From Kolteria novifilia (GTDB taxonomy: Bacteria > Planctomycetota > Planctomycetia > Kolteriales > Kolteriaceae), in the NCBI GenBank assembly GCA_007748055.1, contig CP036279.1, forward strand, positions 1,364,001 to 1,428,000: DNA of 64,000 nt, read 5' to 3'. Each line of letters begins with the position of its first letter. Positions within the stretch are counted from its first letter, which is position 1. A program made the position numbers and the translations under genes. Below, one piece after another: positions 1 to 8,252 of the stretch. The notes below the pieces were generated by a model. That model was not told the DNA's origin, ran no database searches, and worked only from the letters and a program-made list of their open reading frames with translations.

Positions 1-317
1 CGGTCAACGAGAAACCTTCCGCCAAGCTGATGCGGCCGGTGCCTGTCGTGTTGGCCCACTAACCTTCCTGGCAACGACGATGAGCCCGCGACCGAGCCGG
101 CTCGTCGTCGAGACCAACGTCCTGATACGCTGGTTCAGCTCTATCCTCTTTCCCCCACGGACATTCCGCTGATGTCGCCTTGCGTTCCCGCGGAACGCCG
201 CGTACCTTATCAACATCGTTCCCACAGGCTCGCGGCCGTCAGCGCCGCGGCGGAAAGGAACGACCGGTGGCAATCTTGGATGCCGCCCGGTTCCGTGGAA
301 GCGGAAAGGAATCTGCG
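1..317. other. window edge and leader, no confident gene
   Basis: No complete gene is visible here. On the plus strand one frame from the window edge stays open to a TAA at 60-62 and would give a short tail ending PVPVVLAH. This could be the C-terminus of a gene that starts outside the window, but about 19 residues are too few to assign. The rest is upstream sequence of the glycosyltransferase at 318. Two GCGGAAAGGA strings occur, near 250 and at 301-310; the second is the likely ribosome binding site for the ATG at 318. Confidence 0.3.
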
Positions 318-3083
318 ATGGCGACCCTCTTGGCGTCGAGTGCCTCGTGTTGTCCTTCCTCGGACAAGTCGTGCGAGGCCTCTCGTTCGTCGTCCACGAA
401 CGATGGCCATCCTCCCAATCACGCTCTCGCGACCAGGAACGACCAGCGACTTCTGCTCGCCCGCGCGGCCTTGAGTCGCTGGCAGGGAGTCGGCGATTGG
501 CGACTCTTCGCGCCGCTTGCTTGGCTCGTTCGCTTGCTTCGCCCCCGTCTCCACGATCAAACGTCACTCTTGCGAGTCTCCCAGTCGTTCGACACGGTCG
601 GTGAGCCGCTAGCCCCCGCGGACCTCGACCAGTGGTCCGCCGAGTACCTCTTGCCCGCATGGTTTCCGAAGGGATGGATGCGGATCGAATGCGCGTTCGA
701 CGGCCACCCCGCGGCGTGCGCGCTCGTCGAAGCGGTTCCTCTCTCGGAACACGAACCTGACCAGCCGATCGCTCGCTTTGAGAGAGTCGGCCGTGATGGG
801 ATCCGCTGGATCCACTTGGACGGTCCCGCGCTCGGTCTGCGAATCGTCGTACGCGAGGGGGGAGAGGAATTTCGGCTCCTCCGGTTCAATGCGCGCCACG
901 TCCCCTGGCGACGCTGGACGCAGTGGTCACACGCGTTGGGAGCGCGGTCTCGCTCCGGGGGAGCGTCCTTTTCCGAACGGCCCACGGGCCTTCGCGTGGT
1001 GGGGGAACATACCCCACTGGATCTCCCGGTGGCCACGACGCCAGTTCGCGAACGCTCCGCGGGCGAACCGCCCGTTCTCTACATCCTGGCGCAACCGCCG
1101 ACGGAAGAGGCGGCGAACACGATTGTCCACCACGTCCGTCGACTGAGACAACGGGGAAGAACCGTCCGGGTGACATCGCTCGAAGGGGCGTCCGCGCTGG
1201 TCCGTACCTGTTTGTCGACCACCTTCGACTCGAAAGAGGAACTGGCCGAGAGTCTTGCCGGCTTTCGCGGCAACAAGATCGCCTGCGATGCTCTGGCCGC
1301 TCAACTGGTCGCCGAGAGCCTTTGCGGTTCGGATCGCGGGTTCGCCCTCGTGCTCGATCCCTCGGTCAAGGTGAACGTCGATGGTCTCGACTTCCGAGCG
1401 ACGGGACGCCGGCTGACTTGGATCGTCGAGCGTGCCGCGGTGGGACGACGACTTCGCGAGTTCATCGGTCGAGAGCCTCTGACCATCGGCTTTGGTGTCG
1501 ACGGAGAGTCGGAGGAGGATTCCGATGAGTCGGAGGTGCCTCGCGACTACTTTCTCCTAGCCGCATTCGGTTCGAGCGACGGCGTCGGTGGCGAAGCCGA
1601 ACGCCAAACCGAGGGCTTGCTGCGCCAAGTGCTCGAGCGTTGCCTGCGGTTGAGCGATCAAACTCGCGTGGTGACGATCGGGTCGGATGTCATCGCGTCG
1701 ACATCGTTTTCGCCGGGGCATTACCATGTCGAATCCCCGTCGCCCGATCAGCGCAAGAGGCTATGGCGGCGCGCGGGACTCTTTCTTTGCGTCGGCGCCA
1801 CCGCCGAGGCGCATCGTCAAGTCGTCGAGGCGATGGCTCACGGCTGCCCGGTCGTGACGATCGACTCGGAAGTCCATGCGGAAGTCTGCCGCGATGGACA
1901 GACCGCGATGGTTGCTCCGCGAGGCGACGTCGAAGGACTCGCGCGCAAGTGCCTGATGATTCAGTCGGACCCGAGGCTCGCGCGACAACTGAGTCTCGCC
2001 GCCCATCATGTCGTCGATGCCTGGACGTGGGATCGCACGATCCATCGACTCGAACGCGCGCTGGCGGGACAACCGCTACGCCAACGGGAGGCTCCCCGGT
2101 TCGAGCAACCGGCTTGGCGTCCCTGCGAGTGGTACGACGAGTATCCCGACCTCGATCTCCTCGAACCCGCCACGCTCGATTGGTCGGTGGTCATCACCGC
2201 GGAGTCCGATCGAATCGATGAGGCGGCCGAGTGCCTCCGAAGTTGTCACGCCAACGCGCCTCAAGGATTGTCGATCGAATACCTCGTCGTCATTGATGGT
2301 TCCTACGGCGACCATGCTCGGCGTCGATTCGAGCGGATACCCGGCTTGCCCTCGTGCCGCATCATCCACCACCATCAGTCTCTCGGGATCGGCGCGACGA
2401 TCAACCGTGGCTTGGCCGGTAGTCGGGGGCGTTTCGTGCTTGTCTGCTCGCCGACGCTTCGTTGGCGGGAGCCGTGGGGCGCGTCGCTTGGTCGAGCGTT
2501 CGCCGTCGACTCCCGCGTCGGCATTCTGGGCGGGAAGATCCTCGTCGGCGATGGCACGGTTCAAAGCGCCGGCTTTCAGAAGGCGGAAGGGAGTCTTGAG
2601 TGGCATCCACGCCTGGCCGGCTGCCGCGGTGACGATCCGCGTGGTGGGGAGAGCCGCTATGACTGGTTCGCCCCGTTGACCCTTTGGGCGGTCCGGCGTG
2701 AAACGCTTCAGCGGCTAGGCGGGCTGAGTATCGGCATGACGACGACGCACGCGGACATCGACTATGGTCTTCGGGCGTGGACCGAAGGCATTCGCGTTGG
2801 GTATGTCGCCGACCTCGTCTCCCATGTCGAGCAGCACTCCTGGGTCCCGGATGTCGACGACATGACACTTGATGGCATGCCGCTCATCTTGGAGGAGCGG
2901 GCCCGCGCCGATGTCGCGTACTTCACGAAGAAGTGGGCGGCGCTGCGCTTCGTGGAGACCTTCGAGATGCTCGTCGACGTCGCGGAGCTGGGACGTTGGT
3001 CGCGTGGCGAACCCTCCCGTACCGACCCGGTCGCGAGCCCCAACCAGTTCGTTCACGACCACGCGACCCTTTCGTCATTCTAG
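318..3083 (+). CDS. two-domain glycosyltransferase (GT4-like plus GT2-like)
   Basis: Probably a cytoplasmic glycosyltransferase building a cell-surface glycan. The start is set at the ATG at 318 because GGAAAGGA lies about 8 nt upstream; an upstream in-frame start at 180 lacks such a site. Residues about 1-240 are not recognised. From about 250 a Rossmann-like segment begins (VLYILAQPPTEEAA), and about 485-590 carries the GT4 C-terminal signature EAMAHGCPVVTID, the usual nucleotide-sugar binding region. Residues about 620-850 resemble a GT2 A-fold domain (WSVVITAE, EYLVVIDGS, LGIGATINRGLAGSRG). Where GT2 enzymes normally have DxD after the strand, this protein reads FVLVCSPTLRW, so the second domain may be inactive or only bind ligand. 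It converges with the SPFH gene, 13 nt away. Acceptor and sugar are unknown. Confidence 0.8.
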   Translation: MATLLASSASCCPSSDKSCEASRSSSTNDGHPPNHALATRNDQRLLLARAALSRWQGVGDWRLFAPLAWLVRLLRPRLHDQTSLLRVSQSFDTVGEPLAPADLDQWSAEYLLPAWFPKGWMRIECAFDGHPAACALVEAVPLSEHEPDQPIARFERVGRDGIRWIHLDGPALGLRIVVREGGEEFRLLRFNARHVPWRRWTQWSHALGARSRSGGASFSERPTGLRVVGEHTPLDLPVATTPVRERSAGEPPVLYILAQPPTEEAANTIVHHVRRLRQRGRTVRVTSLEGASALVRTCLSTTFDSKEELAESLAGFRGNKIACDALAAQLVAESLCGSDRGFALVLDPSVKVNVDGLDFRATGRRLTWIVERAAVGRRLREFIGREPLTIGFGVDGESEEDSDESEVPRDYFLLAAFGSSDGVGGEAERQTEGLLRQVLERCLRLSDQTRVVTIGSDVIASTSFSPGHYHVESPSPDQRKRLWRRAGLFLCVGATAEAHRQVVEAMAHGCPVVTIDSEVHAEVCRDGQTAMVAPRGDVEGLARKCLMIQSDPRLARQLSLAAHHVVDAWTWDRTIHRLERALAGQPLRQREAPRFEQPAWRPCEWYDEYPDLDLLEPATLDWSVVITAESDRIDEAAECLRSCHANAPQGLSIEYLVVIDGSYGDHARRRFERIPGLPSCRIIHHHQSLGIGATINRGLAGSRGRFVLVCSPTLRWREPWGASLGRAFAVDSRVGILGGKILVGDGTVQSAGFQKAEGSLEWHPRLAGCRGDDPRGGESRYDWFAPLTLWAVRRETLQRLGGLSIGMTTTHADIDYGLRAWTEGIRVGYVADLVSHVEQHSWVPDVDDMTLDGMPLILEERARADVAYFTKKWAALRFVETFEMLVDVAELGRWSRGEPSRTDPVASPNQFVHDHATLSSF

Positions 3084-3096
3084 CCTCCACCCTCGC

Positions 3097-3969
3097 CTAG
3101 CCGGCGCGGCGTTCGACGCTGAGGACCGGCTGCGCCCCTCGCTCGCCGCAGAGGATCACGAGAAGATTCGCGACCATCGACGCCTTTTGCTCCTCGGAGA
3201 AGGCGACAACCTTCTGATCCATGAGTTGCCTGAGGGCCATCTCGACCATCGAGACCGCTCCCTCCACGATCTTGGTCCGGGCGGCGATGATCGCGCTGGC
3301 TTGTTGCCGTTGGAGCATCGCTCCGGCGATTTCGGGAGCGTAGGCGAGATTGCTGATGCGGGCCTCCAGCACCTTGACGCCGGCGCGGTCGAGCCGAGCT
3401 TGAATCTCGGCCTCCAGGCGTTCCACCACACCGTCGGTATGTCCCCGTAGCGAGACCTCGTCGCCATCGGCGTCGTAGGGGTACTCCGCCGCCATCCGTC
3501 TGACGGCGGACTCGCTTTGGACGTAGACGAAGTCCTCGAAGTCGTCGACCTCGAAGATCGCCTCGGCGGTGTCGACGACTTTCCAGACGACCACCGCGGC
3601 GATCTCGATGGGATTGCCGTCCTTGTCGTTGACTTTCATCTGGTCGCTTTCGAAGTTGCGCACGCGGACCGACACGGGCCGCTTGCTGTAGAGCGGGTTG
3701 GCCCAGCGAAGCCCCGTCGCACGCACCGTCCCCACGTATTCGCCGAAGAGTTGCAAGACGACGGCTTGGTTCGGATTGACGATGAAGAAGCCGAAGGTGC
3801 AGAAGAAGGAGGCGAGACCCAACAGGACGCCAATGACGATGAGGCCCGTACTCGCGCGGTCGGCGTTGGCCCCGAAGTAGATGATCGCGGCCGTAAGAAC
3901 AAATCCACCTAGGACGCCGATAAGCATGGCATAGCCGCTGGCCGCGTCGCGTGCCTTTTCTTTTACCAT
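3097..3969 (-). CDS. SPFH/Band 7 domain membrane protein
   Basis: A stomatin/prohibitin-superfamily protein that likely forms oligomeric membrane microdomain scaffolds. Two hydrophobic segments sit at the N-terminus (around [16 protein letters not shown] and [19 protein letters not shown]), followed directly by the SPFH core ([51 protein letters not shown]) and a helical tail with [24 protein letters not shown], typical of this family. About 290 residues is a normal length. The start at 3969 (MVKEK) is preferred because AAGGGGAA lies about 8 nt upstream; an in-frame ATG at 3987 is possible. It is divergent from the DedA pair. No NfeD-type partner gene is adjacent. Confidence 0.85.
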   Translation of the reverse strand: MVKEKARDAASGYAMLIGVLGGFVLTAAIIYFGANADRASTGLIVIGVLLGLASFFCTFGFFIVNPNQAVVLQLFGEYVGTVRATGLRWANPLYSKRPVSVRVRNFESDQMKVNDKDGNPIEIAAVVVWKVVDTAEAIFEVDDFEDFVYVQSESAVRRMAAEYPYDADGDEVSLRGHTDGVVERLEAEIQARLDRAGVKVLEARISNLAYAPEIAGAMLQRQQASAIIAARTKIVEGAVSMVEMALRQLMDQKVVAFSEEQKASMVANLLVILCGERGAQPVLSVERRAG

Positions 3970-4222
3970 CGCACCGTTCCCCTTCATAGATTGGCCGATG
4001 ACCACGGAGCCACCGTCGGTGGTTCGGGTCTTGTTAGGACGTCTTCGCTCCCGAGGGAAGGATATTGGATCGGCGTGTCGGTCACCAATTCCGCGTCCCT
4101 GGGAACGGCTTCGCGTTCAAGGGAAGGATGGCCTCCGGCGAGTCGTCGAAGGGGAGATCGCCTCTCAACGATCGATGGGCTGGCAATCGGTTGATGTAAC
4201 CTCGCGAAGGATTGGGGACCTG

Positions 4223-4873
4223 ATGGACTGGCTAGAGCAACTCGATCCCATTTCGATTTACGCGACGATCGTCGGAATGCTCGTCGTTGCCGGCGTGGGG
4301 ATATCCCCGTTGAAGGAGGTGAGCTTCATCGCGAGCGGCGTTCTCCTCGCGCACGGGTTGGTTTCGCTCGAAGGTGTTATCGTCACGCTCTCGATCGGCG
4401 TTCTCGTGGGCGATTGCACGGCATACATGATGGGAAGAGTCTTTGGCTTGAAGCTCGCGTCGTATCCTCCGTTTCGGTGGGCACTGACCGAGAAACATCT
4501 CGAGCGAGTTCAGTACGAGTTTCGCAAGCACCACGTCAAGGCGATCTTCTTCGGTCGGTTGATCATGGGCGTTCGGACCGTGACCATGATCTTCTCCGGG
4601 ATGACCCGAGTTCCGCTCTGGAAGTTTGTCCTGCTTGACCTGGCGGCCGCGCTCGTGACGACACCGGTCACGGTGGCAATTGCGTACGTTGTGGGGGATC
4701 CAGATCGCGTCGAGGATCTCCTCGAGAGTTTCGATCTGATTCTCGCCGCCACCGTGGTGGTGATCCTCACCGGCATCTGGGTGGCGTTTCGCTACTACGA
4801 TCGCTTGAAGGCGCCCAAGCGATTCGCGGAAGCGAGTATTCCGATCGAGGAGCCGACCAGAACGACCGATTGA
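4223..4873 (+). CDS. DedA-family membrane protein, copy 1
   Basis: An integral membrane protein of the DedA/VTT superfamily. Characterised members flip or transport polyprenyl phosphate or phospholipids; the substrate here is not known. Starting at the ATG at 4223 (MDWLEQLDPISIY) gives 216 residues, normal for the family and collinear with the next gene. Several hydrophobic segments are visible. The conserved block YPPFRWALTEKHLERVQY, running to FFGRLIMGVRT, carries the Arg motif of the family. In the first re-entrant loop the usual proline-rich PxPxE is changed to GISPLKE, with the Glu kept but the prolines shifted. It lies 155 nt upstream of a close paralogue. Confidence 0.83.
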   Translation: MDWLEQLDPISIYATIVGMLVVAGVGISPLKEVSFIASGVLLAHGLVSLEGVIVTLSIGVLVGDCTAYMMGRVFGLKLASYPPFRWALTEKHLERVQYEFRKHHVKAIFFGRLIMGVRTVTMIFSGMTRVPLWKFVLLDLAAALVTTPVTVAIAYVVGDPDRVEDLLESFDLILAATVVVILTGIWVAFRYYDRLKAPKRFAEASIPIEEPTRTTD

Positions 4874-5028
4874 AGAGGACGTGCCGCACGACGTCCCGCC
4901 TCCGGTTCGACTTGCTCGGAGTCGATTTCAGCGGACGTGTGACGGCACGCCCGCGGTTTGCGTAGGAATGCCCCTCTGGCGGCCGTTGGGCCGAGGTGCT
5001 CGAGCGACTCCAAGCGGTTTGTCTCCTC

Positions 5029-5679
5029 ATGGACTGGCTTGCCCAACTCGACCCCGTTTCCATCTACTTGGCGATCGGGACGATGCTCGTCCTCGCCGGC
5101 GTGGGACTCCCCTTTCCGGAAGAGATCTGCGTCATCGCGAGCGGGATCCTCTTGGCTCAAGGGCTCGTGACGCTCCATGGGGTGGTCCTCACCCTCGCGA
5201 TTGGAATTGTCGGGGGCGATACCGCCGCGTATCTGATGGGACGCACCTTCGGGATGAAGCTCGCGAATTATCCTCCATTTCGTTGGGCGTTGACCGAGAA
5301 ACACCTCGAACGCGTGCAGTACGAGTTTCGCAAGCATCACGTCAAGGCGATCTTCTTCGGTCGCCTGATCATGGGCGTCCGGTTCGTCACGATGATCGTC
5401 GCGGGGATGTCGCGAGTGCCGCTTTGGAAGTTCATCTTGCTCGACGCCTCCGCCGCCTCCTTGACGACGCCGGTCACGGTCTCGATCTCCTATGTCGTGG
5501 GTGACCCGGAGCGAGCCAAAAAGATCCTCAAGAGCGTCGACTTGATCATCGCCGCCGTCGTGGTGGTGGCGTTGTCGAGTGTTTGGGTGGTGATTCGCTA
5601 CCGCGATCGTTGGAAGGGCCCGGGAAAGGGACAAGAGGGGAGCGACGTGATCGAGGAGGCCACGAACGATGCCGGCTGA
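5029..5679 (+). CDS. DedA-family membrane protein, copy 2
   Basis: A paralogue of the upstream DedA protein with the same length (216 residues) and the same opening (MDWLAQLDP). It keeps a more canonical re-entrant loop, GVGLPFPEEICVIASG, with the acidic residue expected for proton-coupled lipid flipping. The block from YPPFRWALTE to FFGRLIMGVR is identical at protein level to copy 1, while the underlying codons differ at scattered third positions, so the identity reflects selection rather than a very recent duplication. An in-frame GTG at 4996 would add 11 residues, but alignment with copy 1 supports the ATG at 5029. Its end overlaps the SDR gene by 11 nt, suggesting translational coupling. 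Confidence 0.85.
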   Translation: MDWLAQLDPVSIYLAIGTMLVLAGVGLPFPEEICVIASGILLAQGLVTLHGVVLTLAIGIVGGDTAAYLMGRTFGMKLANYPPFRWALTEKHLERVQYEFRKHHVKAIFFGRLIMGVRFVTMIVAGMSRVPLWKFILLDASAASLTTPVTVSISYVVGDPERAKKILKSVDLIIAAVVVVALSSVWVVIRYRDRWKGPGKGQEGSDVIEEATNDAG

Positions 5680-6430
5680 GCCAACGGAACGCTGGGCCAT
5701 GGTGACGGGGGCCAGCAGCGGGATTGGACGCGCGACGGCGACCCGTCTGGGGAAACTCGGTTGGAACGTGGCGATTCACCATCGCCAAAGCGCCACGTTG
5801 GCCGAAGAGGTTGCCGGTCTCGTCGAGCAGTTCGGTCGCAAGGCGAAGGTCTTCCAAGCAGACTTGGGTGACGCCGACGCGGTTCACACTCTCGTCGAAC
5901 GGGCGTGGAGTGATGTCGGCCCACTCGGGGCCTGGGTTCACTGCGCCGGGGTCGATCTGCTCACGACTCCCGAAGCGCGCTGGCCCGCCGAGAAGAAACT
6001 CGAACTCGCGCTGCGTGTCGATCTGATGGGGACGTTCCTCGCTTGCCGCGACGTGGGCGACCGAATGCGCCGGCAGGGCAACGGCGTCATCGTCACCATT
6101 GGCTGGGACCAGGTCGCGACCGGGATGGATGGCGACAGTGGTCAAATCTTCGCGGCGGTGAAGGGGGGAGTCACCGCCTTCAGTCGAAGCTTGGCCAAGT
6201 CGCTCGCCCCCGAAGTCCGCGTCCTCTGCGTCGCTCCGGGTTGGATCAAGACCGCATGGGGAGATGGGGCGTCATCCGCCTGGCAGCGGCGCGCCGCCGA
6301 GGAGGCCCTGCTCAAGCGTTGGGGGCTTCCCGAGGACGTGGCCAACACGATCGGCTTCGTGCTTTCGGACGACGCCTCGTTTCTGACCGGGCAAACGATC
6401 AACGTCAACGGTGGCGTCGTCACGACCTAG
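5669..6430 (+). CDS. SDR-family protein with atypical active site
   Basis: A short-chain dehydrogenase/reductase-fold protein of 253 residues. The N-terminal cofactor motif is intact (VTGASSGIGRATA), and the end has the usual DDASFLTGQTINVNGGV. The catalytic region is unusual: the NNAG motif is HCAG, the active-site Ser strand reads VIVTIGWDQ, and the Tyr of YxxxK is Phe (codon TTC at 6149-6151, residue 161, in IFAAVKGG). Classical SDR chemistry needs that Tyr, so the protein may be a non-catalytic NAD(P) binder or use another mechanism. GAGGAGG 9 nt upstream supports the ATG at 5669. The stop codon TAG coincides with the first bases of a dispersed repeat. Confidence 0.85.
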   Translation: MPAEPTERWAMVTGASSGIGRATATRLGKLGWNVAIHHRQSATLAEEVAGLVEQFGRKAKVFQADLGDADAVHTLVERAWSDVGPLGAWVHCAGVDLLTTPEARWPAEKKLELALRVDLMGTFLACRDVGDRMRRQGNGVIVTIGWDQVATGMDGDSGQIFAAVKGGVTAFSRSLAKSLAPEVRVLCVAPGWIKTAWGDGASSAWQRRAAEEALLKRWGLPEDVANTIGFVLSDDASFLTGQTINVNGGVVTT

Positions 6431-6490
6431 CAGCCCGTTGATCCATTCGCTGCCGGCTCCGAACGGCCCTTTCGACCAATCTCCGCGTCG
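6428..6490 (+). repeat. dispersed planctomycete repeat, copy A (5-prime half)
   Basis: Starts exactly at the TAG stop of the SDR gene. It matches the first 63 nt of the full copy at 36389 with about six differences, including the shared core ATTCGCTGCCGGCT and the end GACCAATCTC. The right half seen in the full copy is not found here, so this copy is truncated or diverged after about 6490. The end sequence CAGCCCGTTGAT is a variant of the terminal inverted repeat CAGTCCGTTGAT. Confidence 0.75.
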
Positions 6491-6612
6491 GCCCGCCTCC
6501 GTTGGAGGACGCGGCAACCGCTGGGCGCCAAGCCACGCGAACGTGGTTGCGTGTGTGACATCAAGTCGTCAGTCACGCGTTCACGCGAAGAAGACGCGGT
6601 GATTCTGACGTC

Positions 6613-6643
6613 CTGCCGACGCCGCTCGTCGGGCGATCGGCAG
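6613..6643. terminator. hairpin between convergent genes
   Basis: CTGCCGA at 6613-6619 pairs with TCGGCAG at 6637-6643, and CGCC with GGCG continues the stem past a one-base bulge, leaving an 8-nt loop. It lies between the SDR gene and the convergent coiled-coil gene. There is no clear T-run, so its role as a bidirectional terminator is an inference. Confidence 0.35.
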
Positions 6644-6666
6644 CCGGTGCGACGACATGATGTCGC

Positions 6667-7431
6667 CTACTTCGACTCCTCGCCGCCCGAGGAGACCGAA
6701 AGCCAGTCGAGCCAAGAGGAGTAGGAGTCGCGGTCTTCCGTGGTCCTGCTCGGCTTCTCCGTTGCTGGTGGCGTCTTCTCTTGCGCCCCCGTCGCTTCGG
6801 TGTGGCCGAGATGAGCGTCGTGCGCGTCGAGAAACTGTTTCCAGTCGACTCTTCTCTCCTTGGCCGGCTGGACGCTTTGAGGTGGTTTCCCCATCGCCTC
6901 GGCCGACTCGTACAAGTCCATCATGTCCGTGCTCATCGCCCAGTCGCGGAAGTCTTGGTGAGTGCGAACATGGGGCTCGCCCTCCGCGGGAGCGTGGTAG
7001 AAGTGCCGAAGCACTTCGTCCCGGACGCGGTCGTGCCAGGTCTCGACCTCCTCGGGAGGAAGGAGGGGGAGTTTGAACCTCTCCATCTTCTTCCGAGCGG
7101 CTTTCATCGACGAGTCGTGCTTCTTCTTGGCCTCCTCAATGAGTTTGGGCGCGTTGTTGAGTTTCTCGCGGAGAACCTCGGCGTTCTCGTAGGTCTTTTG
7201 GATTTCCGCGACGGCGTTCTCCATGGCGCCGGGGAGCTTCGCTTCGACCTGATCGAGCTGCTGGTTGCACCAATCGAGTTGCTTCTTCATCGCGGGCGGA
7301 ACATCGTCGTACATGGTGGCGATGATCTTGCGTATCCCCCGCGTCGCGTTGTTTCCGAACTTTGTCATCGGCTGAAGGTTGGGTAGGGGCTTCAGCGGTG
7401 GCATCGGCTCGAACTTCGGATAGTTTGCCAT
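6667..7431 (-). CDS. coiled-coil protein, last gene of the VgrG island
   Basis: Family not recognised. The 254-residue protein has a Pro-rich N-terminus (PKFEPMPPLKPLPNLQP), then a long charged helical region (about 45-135) rich in E, K and A with coiled-coil character, a middle part with HDRVRDEVLRHFYHAP, and a low-complexity C-terminus. It has no signal peptide and no membrane segment. The start at 7431 follows GAGGACC. It lies 24 nt downstream of the beta-helix gene in the same orientation, so it is probably co-transcribed with the VgrG genes. By position it could be a chaperone, adaptor, effector or immunity protein of a secretion spike; nothing in the sequence decides among these. Confidence 0.65.
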   Translation of the reverse strand: MANYPKFEPMPPLKPLPNLQPMTKFGNNATRGIRKIIATMYDDVPPAMKKQLDWCNQQLDQVEAKLPGAMENAVAEIQKTYENAEVLREKLNNAPKLIEEAKKKHDSSMKAARKKMERFKLPLLPPEEVETWHDRVRDEVLRHFYHAPAEGEPHVRTHQDFRDWAMSTDMMDLYESAEAMGKPPQSVQPAKERRVDWKQFLDAHDAHLGHTEATGAQEKTPPATEKPSRTTEDRDSYSSWLDWLSVSSGGEESK

Positions 7432-7455
7432 GACTTGGTCCTCTAGGCTTCTCGT

Positions 7456-8145
7456 CTACGCGACGATGAGGCCACCGGTGATCGTCGTGGCGCCCGTCAC
7501 TTCGAGTTCTCCGGTGATGTTGGTGTTCCCCGTGATTGCCGTCTCGCCCGTGATTTCGATTGTTCCCTCCATGGAGATCGAGGTCGACACCATCTCGATC
7601 AGCACCTCGCTGACGAGGGCGTAGGACGAGTAGCATTGAAGTTGGGCTCCCGCTTCGTCGAGCAGGAGGTTGGAAATCCCGAAGCAGTCAACATCGAACC
7701 CCGTCGCGTCGTTGAGTTCGACCGAGCACTCTCCCGTCGTCATCGTGATCGTTTCGGGCGTGAGGATTTGGATGCCCGCCGCTTCCATCAGGATCATCTG
7801 GTTGTAGTCCTGGGAGCGGATGGTGAGCATGCCGTCAGAAGGGAACTCGACCGTGACGGTCCCCGTGGCATCTTCCTCGTCGTAGAGCTGGATGCCGCAT
7901 CCTTCTCCCGCGACGAGCGTGACAAACTCGCTGGCCGTGACCCCGACTCCACCACCGACCAGCCCTTCGATGCCGGGAGCTTCGATGTAGACGCAGGGAG
8001 AATCGACCAGGTCCTCCAAGCTGGTGACCTGCGGGATGCTCGAGAGCGTGAGCGAGCAGGCGGACGTGATCTCCTTTGGAGCCGTGGCGTAGTCCGATTC
8101 GAATGGCATTTCCGCCAGTTCAATTGCTTCGATGTCCGATGCCAT
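7456..8145 (-). CDS. beta-helix spike-like protein in VgrG island
   Basis: Predicted 229-residue acidic protein with a strongly repetitive beta pattern. The C-terminal quarter is a chain of short strands (ITGETAITGNTNITGELEV followed by TGATTITGG), like the triple-stranded beta-helix needles of VgrG C-termini and phage baseplate spikes. The middle also shows repeated V/T/I strand segments (IQILTPETITMTTGECSVEL). There is no signal peptide. AGGAGGT 6 nt before the ATG at 8145 is a strong ribosome binding site and fixes the start. It lies 107 nt downstream of a vgrG whose own C-terminus is not a classic long needle, so this may be a separately encoded tip or fibre. The exact family was not recognised. 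Confidence 0.7.
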   Translation of the reverse strand: MASDIEAIELAEMPFESDYATAPKEITSACSLTLSSIPQVTSLEDLVDSPCVYIEAPGIEGLVGGGVGVTASEFVTLVAGEGCGIQLYDEEDATGTVTVEFPSDGMLTIRSQDYNQMILMEAAGIQILTPETITMTTGECSVELNDATGFDVDCFGISNLLLDEAGAQLQCYSSYALVSEVLIEMVSTSISMEGTIEITGETAITGNTNITGELEVTGATTITGGLIVA

Positions 8146-8252
8146 GGTCGTGACCTCCTGGATTGATGGCAATCTGTCGATTGCCGAACGCTACCTTGTG
8201 ACTTGTATCTCACCGCTCGCCGTTGCAAGGATCCTGATTCCGCCAACGGCGC

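Noticed and set aside
3-62. C-terminus of a gene entering from the left edge
   Set aside because: Only about 19 codons are visible, with no family feature; too short to call.
5250-5400. Recent gene conversion between the two DedA genes
   Set aside because: The protein block is identical but the DNA differs at many third positions, so selection is a better explanation.
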